DNA of 64,000 nucleotides from Branchiostoma floridae (lineage: Eukaryota > Chordata > Leptocardii > Amphioxiformes > Branchiostomatidae), in the NCBI RefSeq assembly GCF_000003815.2, contig NC_049988.1, forward strand, positions 13,081,926 through 13,145,925. The letters are read 5' to 3'. This document shows, one piece after another, positions 46,072 to 57,881 of this stretch (positions are counted from its first letter, which is position 1; the number at the start of each line of letters is the position of its first letter). The position numbers were made by a program, and so were the translations under genes. The notes below the pieces were generated by a model that made no database searches, had not been told where the DNA came from, and saw only the letters and a list, made by a program, of their open reading frames with translations.

Positions 46072-49000
46072 ATGGCGGGTGCAAAACTGTTCAGACTACG
46101 CCATACACTGACGTTATTTCTCGTCGTCCTGATAACTTCTGAGCTGGTTTCTCAAGTCAGGTCCCAAACCTGCGTGAAGAAAATGTCATGCGCATGCGAG
46201 ATGGACGATAAGTCGGGTTACATAGACCTCACGTCTGTCCAGTCGTCGGGTAAACCCAGGTAAGTAACTCTGGAAACTTAAACTTGTCAAAACATATGGC
46301 TGAGCAATGCAATTAAGTTATTAAACTTGATCACAAACAGTTCATTTTAGCGTCATATATGCACAATGGTCAAGCATAAGTCTTCTGAATACGTGGCCCG
46401 TACAGGTTTCAATTGTTCTTCATATGCAAAATGTAAAAGTACATTTAATTGATACAAGACTTTTATGTGTTGCTACTATCAGTTGTGACGCACGGACTTT
46501 GTGAGTACGTCAATAGAAACTGAAGTTAAGCTTCATGGGAGAACCGAAAAAGAGACAAACAAAGACTGGTTTGTGATTGCCTCTCTTCTTGTGAATTAAT
46601 GTATCAGACATCGTTGAAATAGTGTTGTTAATACATTATTCCATCATATTTACAAGGCCTACACTCTCATAGGTTCAAGGACGTGACTCCCACGGATTTT
46701 GGACCATGGCTGTACTCCTGGAACCCGTGTGAATCTTTCTCTATGTCTCAGTGCTCCAATGTGGCAGTAAGCTTCCTCCTGATGTTTTTTTAAGATTCTC
46801 AAATCATGTACTGTATAATGTAGATCTTTGTCTTCACATATAACGTTAGATGTATGGCGAATTCTATATCCACAACCATGTACCTACATGACCCGACATT
46901 TCGGTGCTTCGATCCGTGACCTTCCTCTGCCCATTGCTATTGGCATAATGATTGTTTCGCGGTACTCTGCTCAGCAACTAGTTATCACTGCAGGGTTACA
47001 GATGTAGTCACAAACGGAGGTATTGTGACATTACAAACATACTGTCCAGCATATGTAAATTGATTAAACTATTCCTTACGTATGCTGTCCCAAACGGAAC
47101 TGAGTTTGAAAAGCCCCTGGGTCTTATTCACCTTAAAATGCTCCTTTTGCTTGACCGCAAACAGCATCGGTATCGTGTGCACAACGGTTAATCAAAAAGA
47201 TTCAAAGATCCACAAAGTTTCTGAAAGATGACATGATTCTAGCTTTCATGAACACACATTTGTGAATAATATGTACTTTATTTGCATCTCCTTTTCTTTG
47301 TCATGGCGATACGAACAGGCATGTCAAGTCAGTAGCACCGACACAACACAGTCCTTTGACATCGGTATTCAAGATTCTGTCACCTTCAACAAGGATGTAA
47401 ACGACAACTGGGTGCTGACATACACGAGCAGAGATGGGACAAAGTAAGGGTATCGTTCAATTTGTAGAGTACTACATAACAATAATAATGATGATAATAA
47501 TCATCTGCATCTCATTCGCTTCAACTACTCAGGTGGTTTTATTCAGTGCTTATAGTAAATGACACCACATATACCTCAGACTGGGTTATCCACCATTCAA
47601 TTGTACTTACTTAATATTTATCCTCTTCCTCCCATGTGGGATATAAGGCCATTGATTATAAGTCATGCATTCTCTCTTGACATTTATGTGTTTGAATTCA
47701 ATTTGAAACACGCATATATCGGTCTAATGAACTAATAATTTTCCATCACATTTGAGTCATTTTAATTTTCTACCGTCTTTTGAAAACATATCAATTTCTT
47801 TGGTTGCTATAAGACACACAGAAATATGGTTACCTGTTGTGATTTTGGTTACAGAACTCTAAATGTAGTTCTGGAGTGTACACAGAACAGTGATGACCTC
47901 ACAGTAACAGGCGAAGTATCAACGAATGCTTACGTGAGTATAGCAGAATTTCCGCTCTTTGAAAACTTAAGCACCCCCCTCCCCGAATTGGTCTATGGGT
48001 TTGCTCCAGAATTACTAATGTTTTCCCCTGTTACGAAAAGCCGTGTATCATGAACTGTAGCATTGTCTGATTGGGTAATTCTATCGTGTTTTTTTGTTTT
48101 GTTTTTGTAAGATTCTACCTCTGTTCAATTTTCTGCTTAAGTACAGTTTTCATTATCAAAAGTTGAATAGTTAAACTATGAATCAATTTCCGTAATGCCC
48201 CATTTCCACTGGATTGCGATTGCTGAGCGACCGTAAAGTGACCCAATTTGATTTCGTTGACATTGACCATTTATTTCATTATGGGAATACGAGACATGAT
48301 ACTGTTCTTTGCCTTTGAAATTCGTTGCAATCTTTTAAATCATTCGTCGCTCAGCGGTTGCAGCACAGTCGCAGTCTCCAGTGGAAATGACGTGTTAGGA
48401 CAAACAAGCCAAAGCCAATTACTTAAATTACTACTGTTTACTTTTACATGTGACAATAGATGCTACCAAATGTTGTTATGCAGATTTTGAATTTTTGCCA
48501 CATTTCAAAAGACTCTACCAGGCTCCTCGAATCATAAATCAAATAGCAGAAATTGGACAAATAGAGGGAATAGTTTGATGTGGGAGTCACCAGGCCAGAG
48601 GAGTCAGTACAGGACCCCATTTGTCCAATTTCTAATATTTGACCAACAATACTAGTACTCAGAGCCTGGTAGAGGCTAACTTTTCAACGTTCATCAAGGT
48701 AAAATACCCGGACAATGTTGCCATGGTTACATATCAATATACATTTCTTACCTTTACATAGCAATTCACGTTAGTGAGTCGACACAGCTGCGTGAAGCAA
48801 GGGCCCTGGCCTGGACTAGCCGCCAGTATAAGCTTTGGATCCGTTCTGTGTATAATGTAAGTTTTACTTTTAGTACGAATTCAATAGTTTGATTTATGTA
48901 AACGTTTATTTGAATGAAATAACGTTAAACATCAGTTCACCTACTACTTCTTGTGTGCAATGTGCCCAACGTTTACAAAACACCAAATATGTAGATGAAA

Positions 49001-49721
49001 CTGCGTCTCATAGAGTTTCCATGGAGTAATTATAAACTTTATCTATGTCTGTATGTCTATTCATAATGTTCATGTAATACGATGTACAACATGCTTCTTC
49101 CACAGATTCTTCCCCGGAATTTTCCTGTACTGTGCGGGAGGAGTCGCCTTTAACAAATTGGCGCGAGGAAAAAGCGGCAGAGACCTCGTACCTAACGTCT
49201 ACTTCTGGTCAGAATTACCCGGAACAATAAAGGTATAGTCATCACTGACTATTTGGTTTCCGACCTTCGTGAAAAATGGAGGTATAGTTTTTGCTTTTTC
49301 TGTTGTTTTGTATGTGTCTTCACACTAACGACTTAAGAACCTCAGGACGGTCTGTAATGATATTTGGTATGTGGACGGGTGTTTTAAACATAACGGTCAA
49401 GATCGATTATGAGTCCCCTGGCGACCGATTTTGATAATGCAGCAGAACCTCAAGTTGTTAGATTGTGTTTGGTGTTTTCAAACGAGGTGTTTTGATAACA
49501 TTGTTGATAAAAGTATCGAAGTTTGATTGCGAATTTTAGCCAAGGACTCTTAGTTTTTATGATGTATATCTTAAAGCACGACTGACACATTGGCAAATCA
49601 ACAACAAAAAAAACAGATCTTTCTAGAATATTTCAATTTGTATTTTCAGGACGGCTACAGGTTTGCAACGAGCCCCTGTAGAGGTGCTACGGCAGGAGAC
49701 ACGAACTACGACAAAATCTGA
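46072..49721 (+). CDS. Cation-dependent mannose-6-phosphate-receptor-like membrane protein, copy A
   Basis: Seven exons: 46072-46259, 46673-46766, 47319-47443, 47855-47933, 48762-48856, 49106-49232, 49650-49721, giving 259 residues. A signal peptide covers residues 1 to about 33; an in-frame upstream ATG at 45922 would bury it, so I take 46072, which has a good context (AAAATGGCG). The lumenal part is a Cys-rich MRH-like domain (SWNPCESF, NVVLEC). One membrane span lies at about 185-207, then a short cytosolic tail with GGVAFNKL, PNVYFWSELP and DGYRF. The span and tail resemble vertebrate M6PR, whose tail has GGxxxxxL, FW-DL and DG. The receptor family carries lysosomal hydrolases. Sugar-binding residues of M6PR are not clearly conserved, so ligand binding is doubtful. 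The tail is short and lacks the acidic-dileucine end of M6PR. Confidence 0.88.
48197..48391. mobile_element. MITE, TTTCCACTGG family
   Basis: CCCCATTTCCACTGGATTGCG at the left pairs with CGCAGTCTCCAGTGGAAATG at the right; the inner GCTGAGCGAC pairs with GTCGCTCAGC. A related element lies at 57464-57702. It lies in an intron of receptor-like gene A. Confidence 0.75.
48511..48677. mobile_element. MITE-like inverted repeat
   Basis: CTCTACCAGGCTC pairs with GAGCCTGGTAGAG, and GAAATTGGACAAAT with ATTTGTCCAATTTC. It is short, non-coding, and in the same intron as the previous element. Confidence 0.75.
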
Positions 49722-50518
49722 GGACAGTTTTGTTGCATACTATCGACACGCAATGTCTTTTTCATGTCTCTACTGTTTATAATAGCATGGAGAATTCGAA
49801 GCCCCCAGAAATGTGCGTAGAAACATCAGAAAGATATATAGAAACGTCAGATATCTATAGACTATATTTAGTAGATATTTTACGTTATTGCGTCTGTGTG
49901 CTTACCCTTGCAATTGGCATTAGATTTTAAAAACACTTTATCAATCATACTAAATTTTAGTATGTGGTCAGCCAGATATAACAATTTGATATTGTTATAG
50001 CTTAACGTTTATGCCTTATAGTTTCGTCATCAGCTGAGACGCCGTCACAATATCAAATTTACATAATGTATATGATTGCTGTATAAGTCAAACTGATCTG
50101 GCTATTTCGCGGACCTCAGTGTCCGAAATAAGTAGATAAAATAACATATAATGTTACAGTCTTTGGTGATGAAGACTTAGACAGATATCTTTGTACATGA
50201 ATAATTCCTTTGTCTTGTTAAAATTCTGTGTGCAGTAAGCCAGTATACGCAGAAAATATTTTCTGTAAATGCAAAGCCTATGGGACAGTGGTATTGCTGC
50301 GTACAGTAGAATTGATGGTTGTAGACACTGCAATCAAGTATAACTTTGAATGATATACTCAGGGCTCTAAAGAGAATCTGGAGTATGTGCAGCATCAAGC
50401 TGATCATATATTCTTATTAAGTCATACAATATCGATGTTTTGATAACCTTTTACTGTAGCTCACAGTTTATGTAATAGATTGCCTGTAAATATCCTAGCC
50501 TTTACTGTGATTGCTGTT
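49722..50518. other. Convergent 3' region, receptor-like A / sulfotransferase A
   Basis: The two genes end facing each other. A short inverted repeat lies at about 49960-50120 (GGTCAGCCAGAT / ATCTGGCTATTT outer words; ATTTGATATTGT / ACAATATCAAAT inner words). No exon is seen. Confidence 0.55.
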
Positions 50519-52912
50519 TTAGACATGATCATAGTATTGTCTTTTCAAAAGTCCAGCCCATCCAGGTCGCTCTTTTCTTAACAATGTGCAAAATTTGACG
50601 TCTATAGAAAACCTAGCGTTCCACTTCGACTTCTCAAGCCATAATACAGGTGCTTTATGTGGTGTTCTGCAATAGTGGCCTACATCAGCTAGTATGTTTT
50701 GAAACTGTGTGACCTCCTCGACAAAATCCTGTCCTTCTTTTGCGATTTCTTTTGACAACTTTGCGTAAAAATGGTTGTAGATCGCAAAGTCTGCTGCGCT
50801 GAAGTTTTTAAAGTTATCCAACATTTTCTGTGTAAAATTGTTCTTCATGTCAGACCCCTTCAGTTGCACGGATTCGCCTTTAAACTTATAAGATCGACTC
50901 TTGAGCCTGGTGCCTTTTCGGTAGATGATGTCCCTCAGTGACCAACACATGCGACGTTTCAGCATCACCAGTGATTCGTCTAGTCGCTCCAAAACCATCA
51001 CTGTCGTAAAATCTTCGTCCAGCTCTTCGATGTAACGTTTTACGGCATCCGGGTCCGTACGACGTTTTTCTTCAAGGCCAAGATCATGCGCAATGCAGTT
51101 TCGAATGCAACCGTAATCATAGATCGAGCCCGCTCCGGTTTTGAGCGGTGGATGAAAACGTTTCTCCCAGTACCAAGGATCGTTCATAAAAATCTTCACG
51201 GGAGAAGTCCTATTTTTAGTTACAGAATCCGACATTCCAGTGAAAAAATTGTGCAAGTGGAAATAGTTAAAAGCCGAACTTATTCGACTTGACGGTTCTC
51301 TGAGAATTGTGACAAATTTTGTGTCTGGTGGCATCAGCTTTAGAAACATTTCCTTGTCATAAACATTGTGATGGTTGAAGATGTTCCACTGTTTCCCGCC
51401 AGGGGTCGCTCTGTAGGATTTGCTTGTGATGTTGTGAGGTTTTCCGATCCATGCTCTTCTGGTACGCATTGGAAGAGCCACTATCAACTTGTGGTTATAG
51501 GCGTAATGGAAGAAGATGGCCTGGATTGTAGAGGAGCCACATTTGTGCACCTATAGATTGAAAATATAGGACAATGAGAACAAGTCTTAGTGTACTTTGT
51601 AACATTTCTTGGCCCTTTGGCGAGAGATAGAACCAAGGGCACAACAAACAAATGATACATGTATGTCAATGGTACAGCAAAACGAATGTGATCGAAATGT
51701 TAACGTTAGAATGAATGAAGAAATGTTGCATATTGAGCTTATCGTTTGCAATTACTGATAACGTTATATGTTCTTTTGACAATACGTTGTGTCTTACAGA
51801 ACAGTAAGAAACTCGATACCAGAAGTAGATTTGACTAATCTTACAGACCTAATAAAGCTACGATAGGTAAATACATAAAGAATTGCTTTGTTGTGAGAAA
51901 AGATGATGACACGTATACTCCATCTGATTGTATGACGATTCGATATTCTAATTTGGTTTTCTATATTGTTTAGTCAGCAGAAGTCTAAGACTTATCATGT
52001 ATCTCTATTTTGTAGTTTATAGTTTTTTGTTGTGACAATAAAGCTTCTAGTTTCTAAGTATGGGCAACAGTACTGACCTTGGCAAACACGAAATTATTCT
52101 GTCTGGTACACTGCATCTTCGCTGTTTGGTTTGACGTTTCTAGGTTCCCCTCATCACTTATCCTATAGGAAAACATACGATTTTTTTTTAAATAACAAGA
52201 TAAAGTCATGTTGCGTGGAATACAACGGTACAACTGGTATGTATTGTCCAACATTAACAACAAATTGAAACATTCAAAATTTTCCTAGATTTGTTGATTT
52301 ATTCATTATTGTGAATTTCTCGCTGCTTCTGTGTACGTATTTTCCTGTCAACAACTTTGAACCCGGGCCAACCAACCTTCCCATCCTGACAGTCTCCAGT
52401 TACACCACCTTTTGCCTCACATCATGACACACTGCAATATTCATATATCTACAAACACCCACCAAGACTAGACAAACATCCATAAGGACCTAAAACAGTG
52501 TCCCTGTCTACACTTTTAAACTTAAGTATGTCATAGACATGGGGACTGCATCCAGACCTATTTGAGTACCACTTCTCATATTGGCGCTACCACCGACACA
52601 ACTAGGACAGCCTTATTACCCGCATGGGTATCGACTGGCTGTGGTTCAAGGTAAAGATTCAAGGTAAAGATAGACAGTTGTCAATAAAAGTATGTAATCA
52701 TATGACATTACAAGAAGATTTTACAGTACTTACTGACTGGAGCCTGGAAAGGCTCGTTGTTTGTAGTGAAAGTTAAGACCAGTGGTCAGGTTCATGAAAT
52801 GGTAGTTACGAATGTTGACCGTCCTTGGAAGGTAGTCCCCGGTGTAGAACAGAGCTATTGTCAGTACAGACAGTAACGACAATATGTTGAGAGCCAAAAT
52901 CTTCCGATCCAT
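50519..52912 (-). CDS. Galactose-3-O-sulfotransferase-like enzyme, copy A
   Basis: Three exons in gene order: 52912-52734, 52162-52078, 51550-50519, giving 431 residues (human GAL3ST proteins are about 420-490). The N-terminus has a short cytosolic MDRK and a signal-anchor helix at about 5-25, as in Golgi type II enzymes. The 5'-PAPS-binding loop is VHKCGSSTIQ and the 3'-phosphate site is ILREPSSRISSAFNYF. QWNIFNHH between them is typical of the family. The family transfers sulfate from PAPS to the 3-OH of terminal galactose on glycolipids or glycans in the Golgi lumen; the acceptor here is unknown. The big last exon starts with GTG (Val), not a start codon. Copy B lies immediately upstream in the same orientation, which suggests tandem duplication. 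Confidence 0.92.
52365..52500 (+). repeat. Dispersed repeat, pair with 28850-29060
   Basis: CCCATCCTGACAGTCTCCAGTTACACCACC and CTCACATCATGACAC, followed by TATCTACAAACACC, align with the copy in the lipoxygenase intron. It lies in the first intron of sulfotransferase A. Confidence 0.5.
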
Positions 52913-54385
52913 GTTTTAATGGTAGGTGGTACTGGAAATGATTGACATTTTTAAATCTAAATGTTTCTCCTGATTTACAATGCTAACGAATGTGTAAAAA
53001 AGGAACGTTACTGCATTCTTTCTACTTGTGTATAAACATATGGAAGCAACACACACACACACACAAACGTTAGTAGTAATATCATGTAACGTATACTTCG
53101 TATCACATGAACGTTTGCAGTGGAACATCACTAGCACTGGGATAGCCTATGTCAAACGGAAGCATCGAACTAACATGGCCGACGTTGTTGTTGTTGTTGT
53201 TGTTGCGTGGCCAAATTACTCTGACCTCGACCAGGGTGACCTCACCCGAAAGGTAAACATGTAGAAAAAGTATACTTACTTTTGTGGAAGGTAGGAAAAG
53301 GTTTTCTCAAAGATTTAGACAATTTCTGAAGAAAATTCTGGCTTGAATCCGTATAAGATTCTCATGTTTTCTGAATAGATGTTTATTCATAGGCGCTTCA
53401 ATTATGTAGTACTATGTATCGCAGGCGTGGAAAACTTGTCCGACAGGTAATCATCCTAACCAATGAGTCGGATATAATTTTCTGGCCTTCGGGACACCCT
53501 CTTATACGTCAAACACGAGACAGTCACACGTCAGACCTGTGGATTACAGTCCAGCAGTTCAATTCAGCCTTACTGTACAGAAATTTGTTTCTGACCTATT
53601 CAAGAATAGATAAGCAAGGTGACACGTATACGTATGTTACTTTGTTGGGCCCTTTATTAGTTGTACTGCATGTGAAATAAATATCATTAATGATCTTTTT
53701 AAAAACCGTAAAAACCTGCGTAAATAAAACTGTATTTTATGGAAACGGAAATTCAAAATTTTTAATTTAGAAATAAAGACACATAAACGAAAATCTCATT
53801 CCTCGTGATTTTGTGAAGTTCTTAATGCGCTAGGGTATTACAGATGTTAGTGATCTTCCCCTTCCCTTATTAAACCCCATCACCCCCTCCCTCCCATAAG
53901 GGACCATTTCTCCGGTAGTAAGCTGACCAGCTGTCGATGGACTATACTTAGACCACACTACGTTCAGGAAGGGATGTTGGATTGTAATATTGCAGGATTT
54001 GAAAATACTTCTAGGGGGCCAAAAAAGTCTTTTCGGGATCTCAAGAACCTGAGTTACAGGTGCGTTCAACACACAAGCACAACCAAAACTTTCTCATAGG
54101 TAATAAAACAAACACACCATATATGGGAGTGGTCTAATAAACACAATTATCATATTTCGAACCCTCTTCTTGGACGCAAAAAAATAACAAACACGCACAT
54201 ATAATGGGAGTGATATAATAACCACAATTATCATCTTTAGAACCTCCTTCTCGGAGGTGACAATATAACAAACACACCATATAATGGTAGTGATCTGATA
54301 ACATATCACACAATAATCGTCCTACAGGTATCATAAACATACTACATCATTTATCATTATGCACAATCCTATGTCATCCGCTTTA
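52913..54385. other. Spacer between sulfotransferase genes
   Basis: It contains a short (AC)n at 53049, a (TTG)n run at 53185-53205 and a tandem array of three ~80-bp units (54107-54310). The remainder shows no exon. It should contain the promoter of sulfotransferase A and the 3' UTR of copy B. Confidence 0.55.
54107..54310. repeat. Three-unit tandem repeat, ~80 bp
   Basis: Units start at about 54107, 54186 and 54267 with AACAAACAC(A/G)C. They share CATATAATGGGAGTGAT, CACAATTATCAT and TTAGAACC-like blocks. The third is incomplete. Confidence 0.8.
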
Positions 54386-57300
54386 TCATTGTTTATCCAT
54401 ATTATCATAATAGTGTTCTCGTAATATCCTATCCCAGCCTGGTCTCTCTTCGCTCAACAACTGACAGTATTTCTCGTTTATAGAAAATGGCGTGTTCCAC
54501 TTTGACGCCTTGGCCCATGCTATCTTTGGTTTGCGTTTAGATATGCAGTAAGAGGCTACTTTGCTCAGTATGTCTTTAAAGTGTTCTACTTCTTCAAGAA
54601 AGTCTTGTCCTTCTTCAGCAATGTCTTTTGTGAGTTTGTCATAGAAAAAGTCGTATATCTGAAAGTCAATGTTGCTGTACATTTCGTAGTTATGCAGCAT
54701 TTTATCTGTGAAATCCGTTTTGAGGGCTGACCCGCGAAACCTCAAATCTCCGGCTCTGACAACGTATGGTCTCTTCTTGAACTGCTTTTTCTCCCAAAAG
54801 ATTATATCCTGAAGAGACCAACACATTCGCCTTTTCAAAAGCACCAACGATTCTTCCAGCTTCTCTAGAATCATCACTGTCGTAAAATCTTTGCCCAGTT
54901 TTTCTATGTAACGTTTTACGGCGTCAGGCTTGTTGTATTGACTTTTCTCCATTCCTAGATCTTGCGCCATACAGTTTCGGATACAACCAAGGTCGTTGAG
55001 TGAGCCATATGCCGAGCGCACTGGGTGGAAATGTTGCTCCCAATACCACGGGGCGCTCAAGAATATCTGGATTGGCGACTGTCTCTGTTCAACACTGACG
55101 TTTAGCATATTTGTGAAGTATTTGTGCAGACTGAAGTAGTTGAAAGCTGAACTTAGTCGGCTTATTGGCTGTCTGAGAATGGTGAGGAATTTTGTGTCTT
55201 TTGGCATCAGCTTTAGAAACATTTCCTTGTCGTACACGCTGTGGTGGTTGAAGATGTTCCACTGTTTTCCATCAGGGGTCGGTTTGTAGGACTTCTCTGT
55301 GATGCTGTGAGGTTTTCCGATCCATGCTTTACGATTGGTTCTCGGTAGTGCCACTATCAGCTTGTGGTTGTACCCGTAGTGGAAGAATATGGACTGAATT
55401 GTGGTGGAACCACACTTGTGAACCTGTGAAATGTAAATTAAAAAATTACGGTGACAGTCACTCTTTTAGATAAGCGGGTCTAGAGACCATGCATGGAAGC
55501 TTTTTGGTAATATTAAGCTCAAATGTCCACAACAATATTATCTACACGTTACAGGCACATTTAAATATTTACCATAGCATCTACCGATGGAATTGCCGAC
55601 AATGGGATTCTTAGATACGAGGGGGGTTCAATAAGTTCTTTGCCTCACCAAGAAATAACAAGCACAACTCAGATTTTCAGGCACAACTTCATAGTATGAA
55701 GTCTTTTATCAATATCCTCCAAATTTCAAATCATTGGAGTCATTACTTTCCAGGCATTCGTTTTTCCTAAATTAGAAGGTAAGTGGCGAGAAAAAAGTTG
55801 TGTGAATTGTGATCAGACATGTGTGGGTCTAGTTTCCCATGCCATAAATTAACAAAAGACGTTGTCAAAATGTTTGATAATGATTCTCTTCCTATTTCAA
55901 GCAAAAAGAATTGGGTTTCTAACTTCCAGCAGCGCAAATTGACCCACACACTCAGGTCAGGTCAATTGTCCACGTTTTTTCCTTCTCCCTCACCTAACGT
56001 TACTGGGTGTCGCCTGCAAAGTAATGATCACACTAATTTGAATTTTGGTACATATTTATATAAGACTTTATACTTGACATCTATGCTTCGAAATCTGAGC
56101 TGTGCTTATTTTTTCTCGGTAAAGTCGGGGACTTATTGATAACCCCACGTACATGTATAAAGTCTTATATAAATGTGTACCAAAATTCAAATTATTGTGA
56201 TCATCATGTTGCAGGCGACACCCAGTAACGTTAGGTAAGGAATAACGAAAAAAAAAGGTGGACAATTGATCTGCAACCTGAGGTGTGAGGTCAAATTGTC
56301 TGATCACACTTCACCCTTCTTTTTCTCCCCACTTACCTTCTAATTTAGAAAAAACGAATGCCTGGAAAGTAATGACTCCAATGATTTGTAATTTGGAGGA
56401 TATTGATAAAAGACTTCATACTATGAAGTTGTGCCTGAAAATCTGAGTTGTGCTTGTTATTTCTTGGTGAGGCAAAGAACTTATTGAACCCCCCTCGTAC
56501 AGGCTTATAACTAGGATATATCATCTTCTGCCTCGTTTTGATGCAAACTCTGATACGACAGTCCCTGGAGATTCAAACTGTCGACCAAATAAGAAATAAT
56601 AAATCATGCTATAATGATTGGATACACAATCCAACATTATTGCATATGCTTAACATTATTCCTTGCCGCATTTTCTAAGCAGAAAATACAAAATAACTTC
56701 TGACCTTTGCAAAAACGAAGTTGTCCTGCCTGACACATTTTGCAGTTTTGTTTGGCGCTTGTGTAGGCTTTTCGTCTCCATTGACCCTGTGAAAAACATG
56801 AAGCATTACGTGAAGTAGACTCCAATCAAAATGTAAATATTGTGAAAATAATGATACAATTTTAAAAGCCCTGTTCTATGACACTAGGATTAAATAAAAG
56901 ATAGTAAATATTTCAATGCATAATCAAAATGACCTCATGAAAACAAAAAGACTGCTTCACATTTTCCTCATTGCCCCGACGTTAACGTTTCTAAATGTCT
57001 AGAAAATCTTACTTGAGATTCCGACTGCTCTTTCTGATATCCTGATCATTCTGGATTGAGGAGTGATTTGACCTGTAAACATGTCATTGACACATAGTAG
57101 GAATTATTAGAGTATACGTGACTCCTCGCAATTACTCAAGGACAATGACATTTATGCATGTCAACAGCAAGATAATTCGCTTTAACAAAGGTTATCCAAT
57201 GCAGCACGTACAACGTTGATATAACTTGACCTGCTTCATTAACAACCACCTAATTATGATATTAAACACCACCTTAGTATACTATAAAAACGTGTGAATG

Positions 57301-57881
57301 CCAAACTCAAAATGGTATCCAAACTACAAATAATGACGGGGGCGTTCATTGACAACATATTTTAAGCCCAGTCATTCTGATTACTATTGAACCATGGGAA
57401 ACACGCAATAATATGTACATGGGTATCTCAACGTACAGTTGATTCTAGCGCTCAGTACTTATTCCCCCTTTCCACTGGGACGGCGCTCTCGCCGCGCTCT
57501 CTCTACGACCTAAAATTTGACAGATCGCTCAACGAATTCTATAGACAAGAAACGAATCTTTTTACACCTCGTGTGTTTTGTTGTCTTTTCAGTCACACTT
57601 TTACGTTTTGTATGATATACCAAGTGTGAAAGTGAAGATTACACATATCCTATTTAGGTCGCAGTGAGAGCGCAGCGCGATCGCCGTCTAGTGGAAAGGG
57701 GGCCTTACGGAATGGACGCGGGAGAGTCCGACTGTGTCGTTTGGAAACTTAAATGCGGAGACAGGTGTATGTCATGAACGAAGCGCCGAGTATGTAGTCC
57801 GAAGTTTCCAGTGTAGAAGACAATGATAGTCGATAGTGATAACAGTGACACTGTGACGAACACTGAAAGTTTCCGATGCAT
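54386..57881 (-). CDS. Galactose-3-O-sulfotransferase-like enzyme, copy B
   Basis: Four exons in gene order: 57881-57709, 57072-57013, 56786-56705, 55423-54386, giving 450 residues. A signal anchor lies at about residues 7-24 (SVFVTVSLLSLSTIIVFYTG). The PAPS 5' loop is VHKCGSTTIQ and the 3' site ILRQPISRLSSAFNYF. The catalytic exon is collinear with that of copy A (RKAWIGKPH, QWNIFNHH, YDKEMFLKLMP). An extra 60-nt exon (57013-57072), Ser/Asn-rich, lengthens the stem region between anchor and catalytic domain and has no counterpart in copy A. Glu replaced by Gln in LRQP, against LREP in copy A, is a notable change in the 3' site. A MITE abuts the first donor. Confidence 0.92.
55618..56497. mobile_element. 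Mariner-like foldback element with TA duplication
   Basis: It begins CGAGGGGGGTTCAATAAGTT and ends with the reverse complement, flanked on both sides by TA. The outer inverted repeats run about 200 bp. Inside is a second inverted repeat (about 55960-56265) with TAACGTTACTGGGTGTCGCC / GGCGACACCCAGTAACGTTA and TCAATTGTCCAC / GTGGACAATTGA. A segment like the inner arm also occurs at 40755-40900. No transposase is encoded. It lies between exons 3 and 4 of sulfotransferase B. Confidence 0.85.
57464..57702. mobile_element. MITE, TTTCCACTGG family, abutting a splice donor
   Basis: CCCCCTTTCCACTGGGACGGCG at the left pairs with CGCCGTCTAGTGGAAAGGGGG at the right. Inside, CGCGCTCTC and GACCTAAA pair with GAGAGCGC and TTTAGGTC. 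Its right end is the base next to the GTAAGG donor (57703-57708, minus strand) of sulfotransferase B exon 1. Confidence 0.85.
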
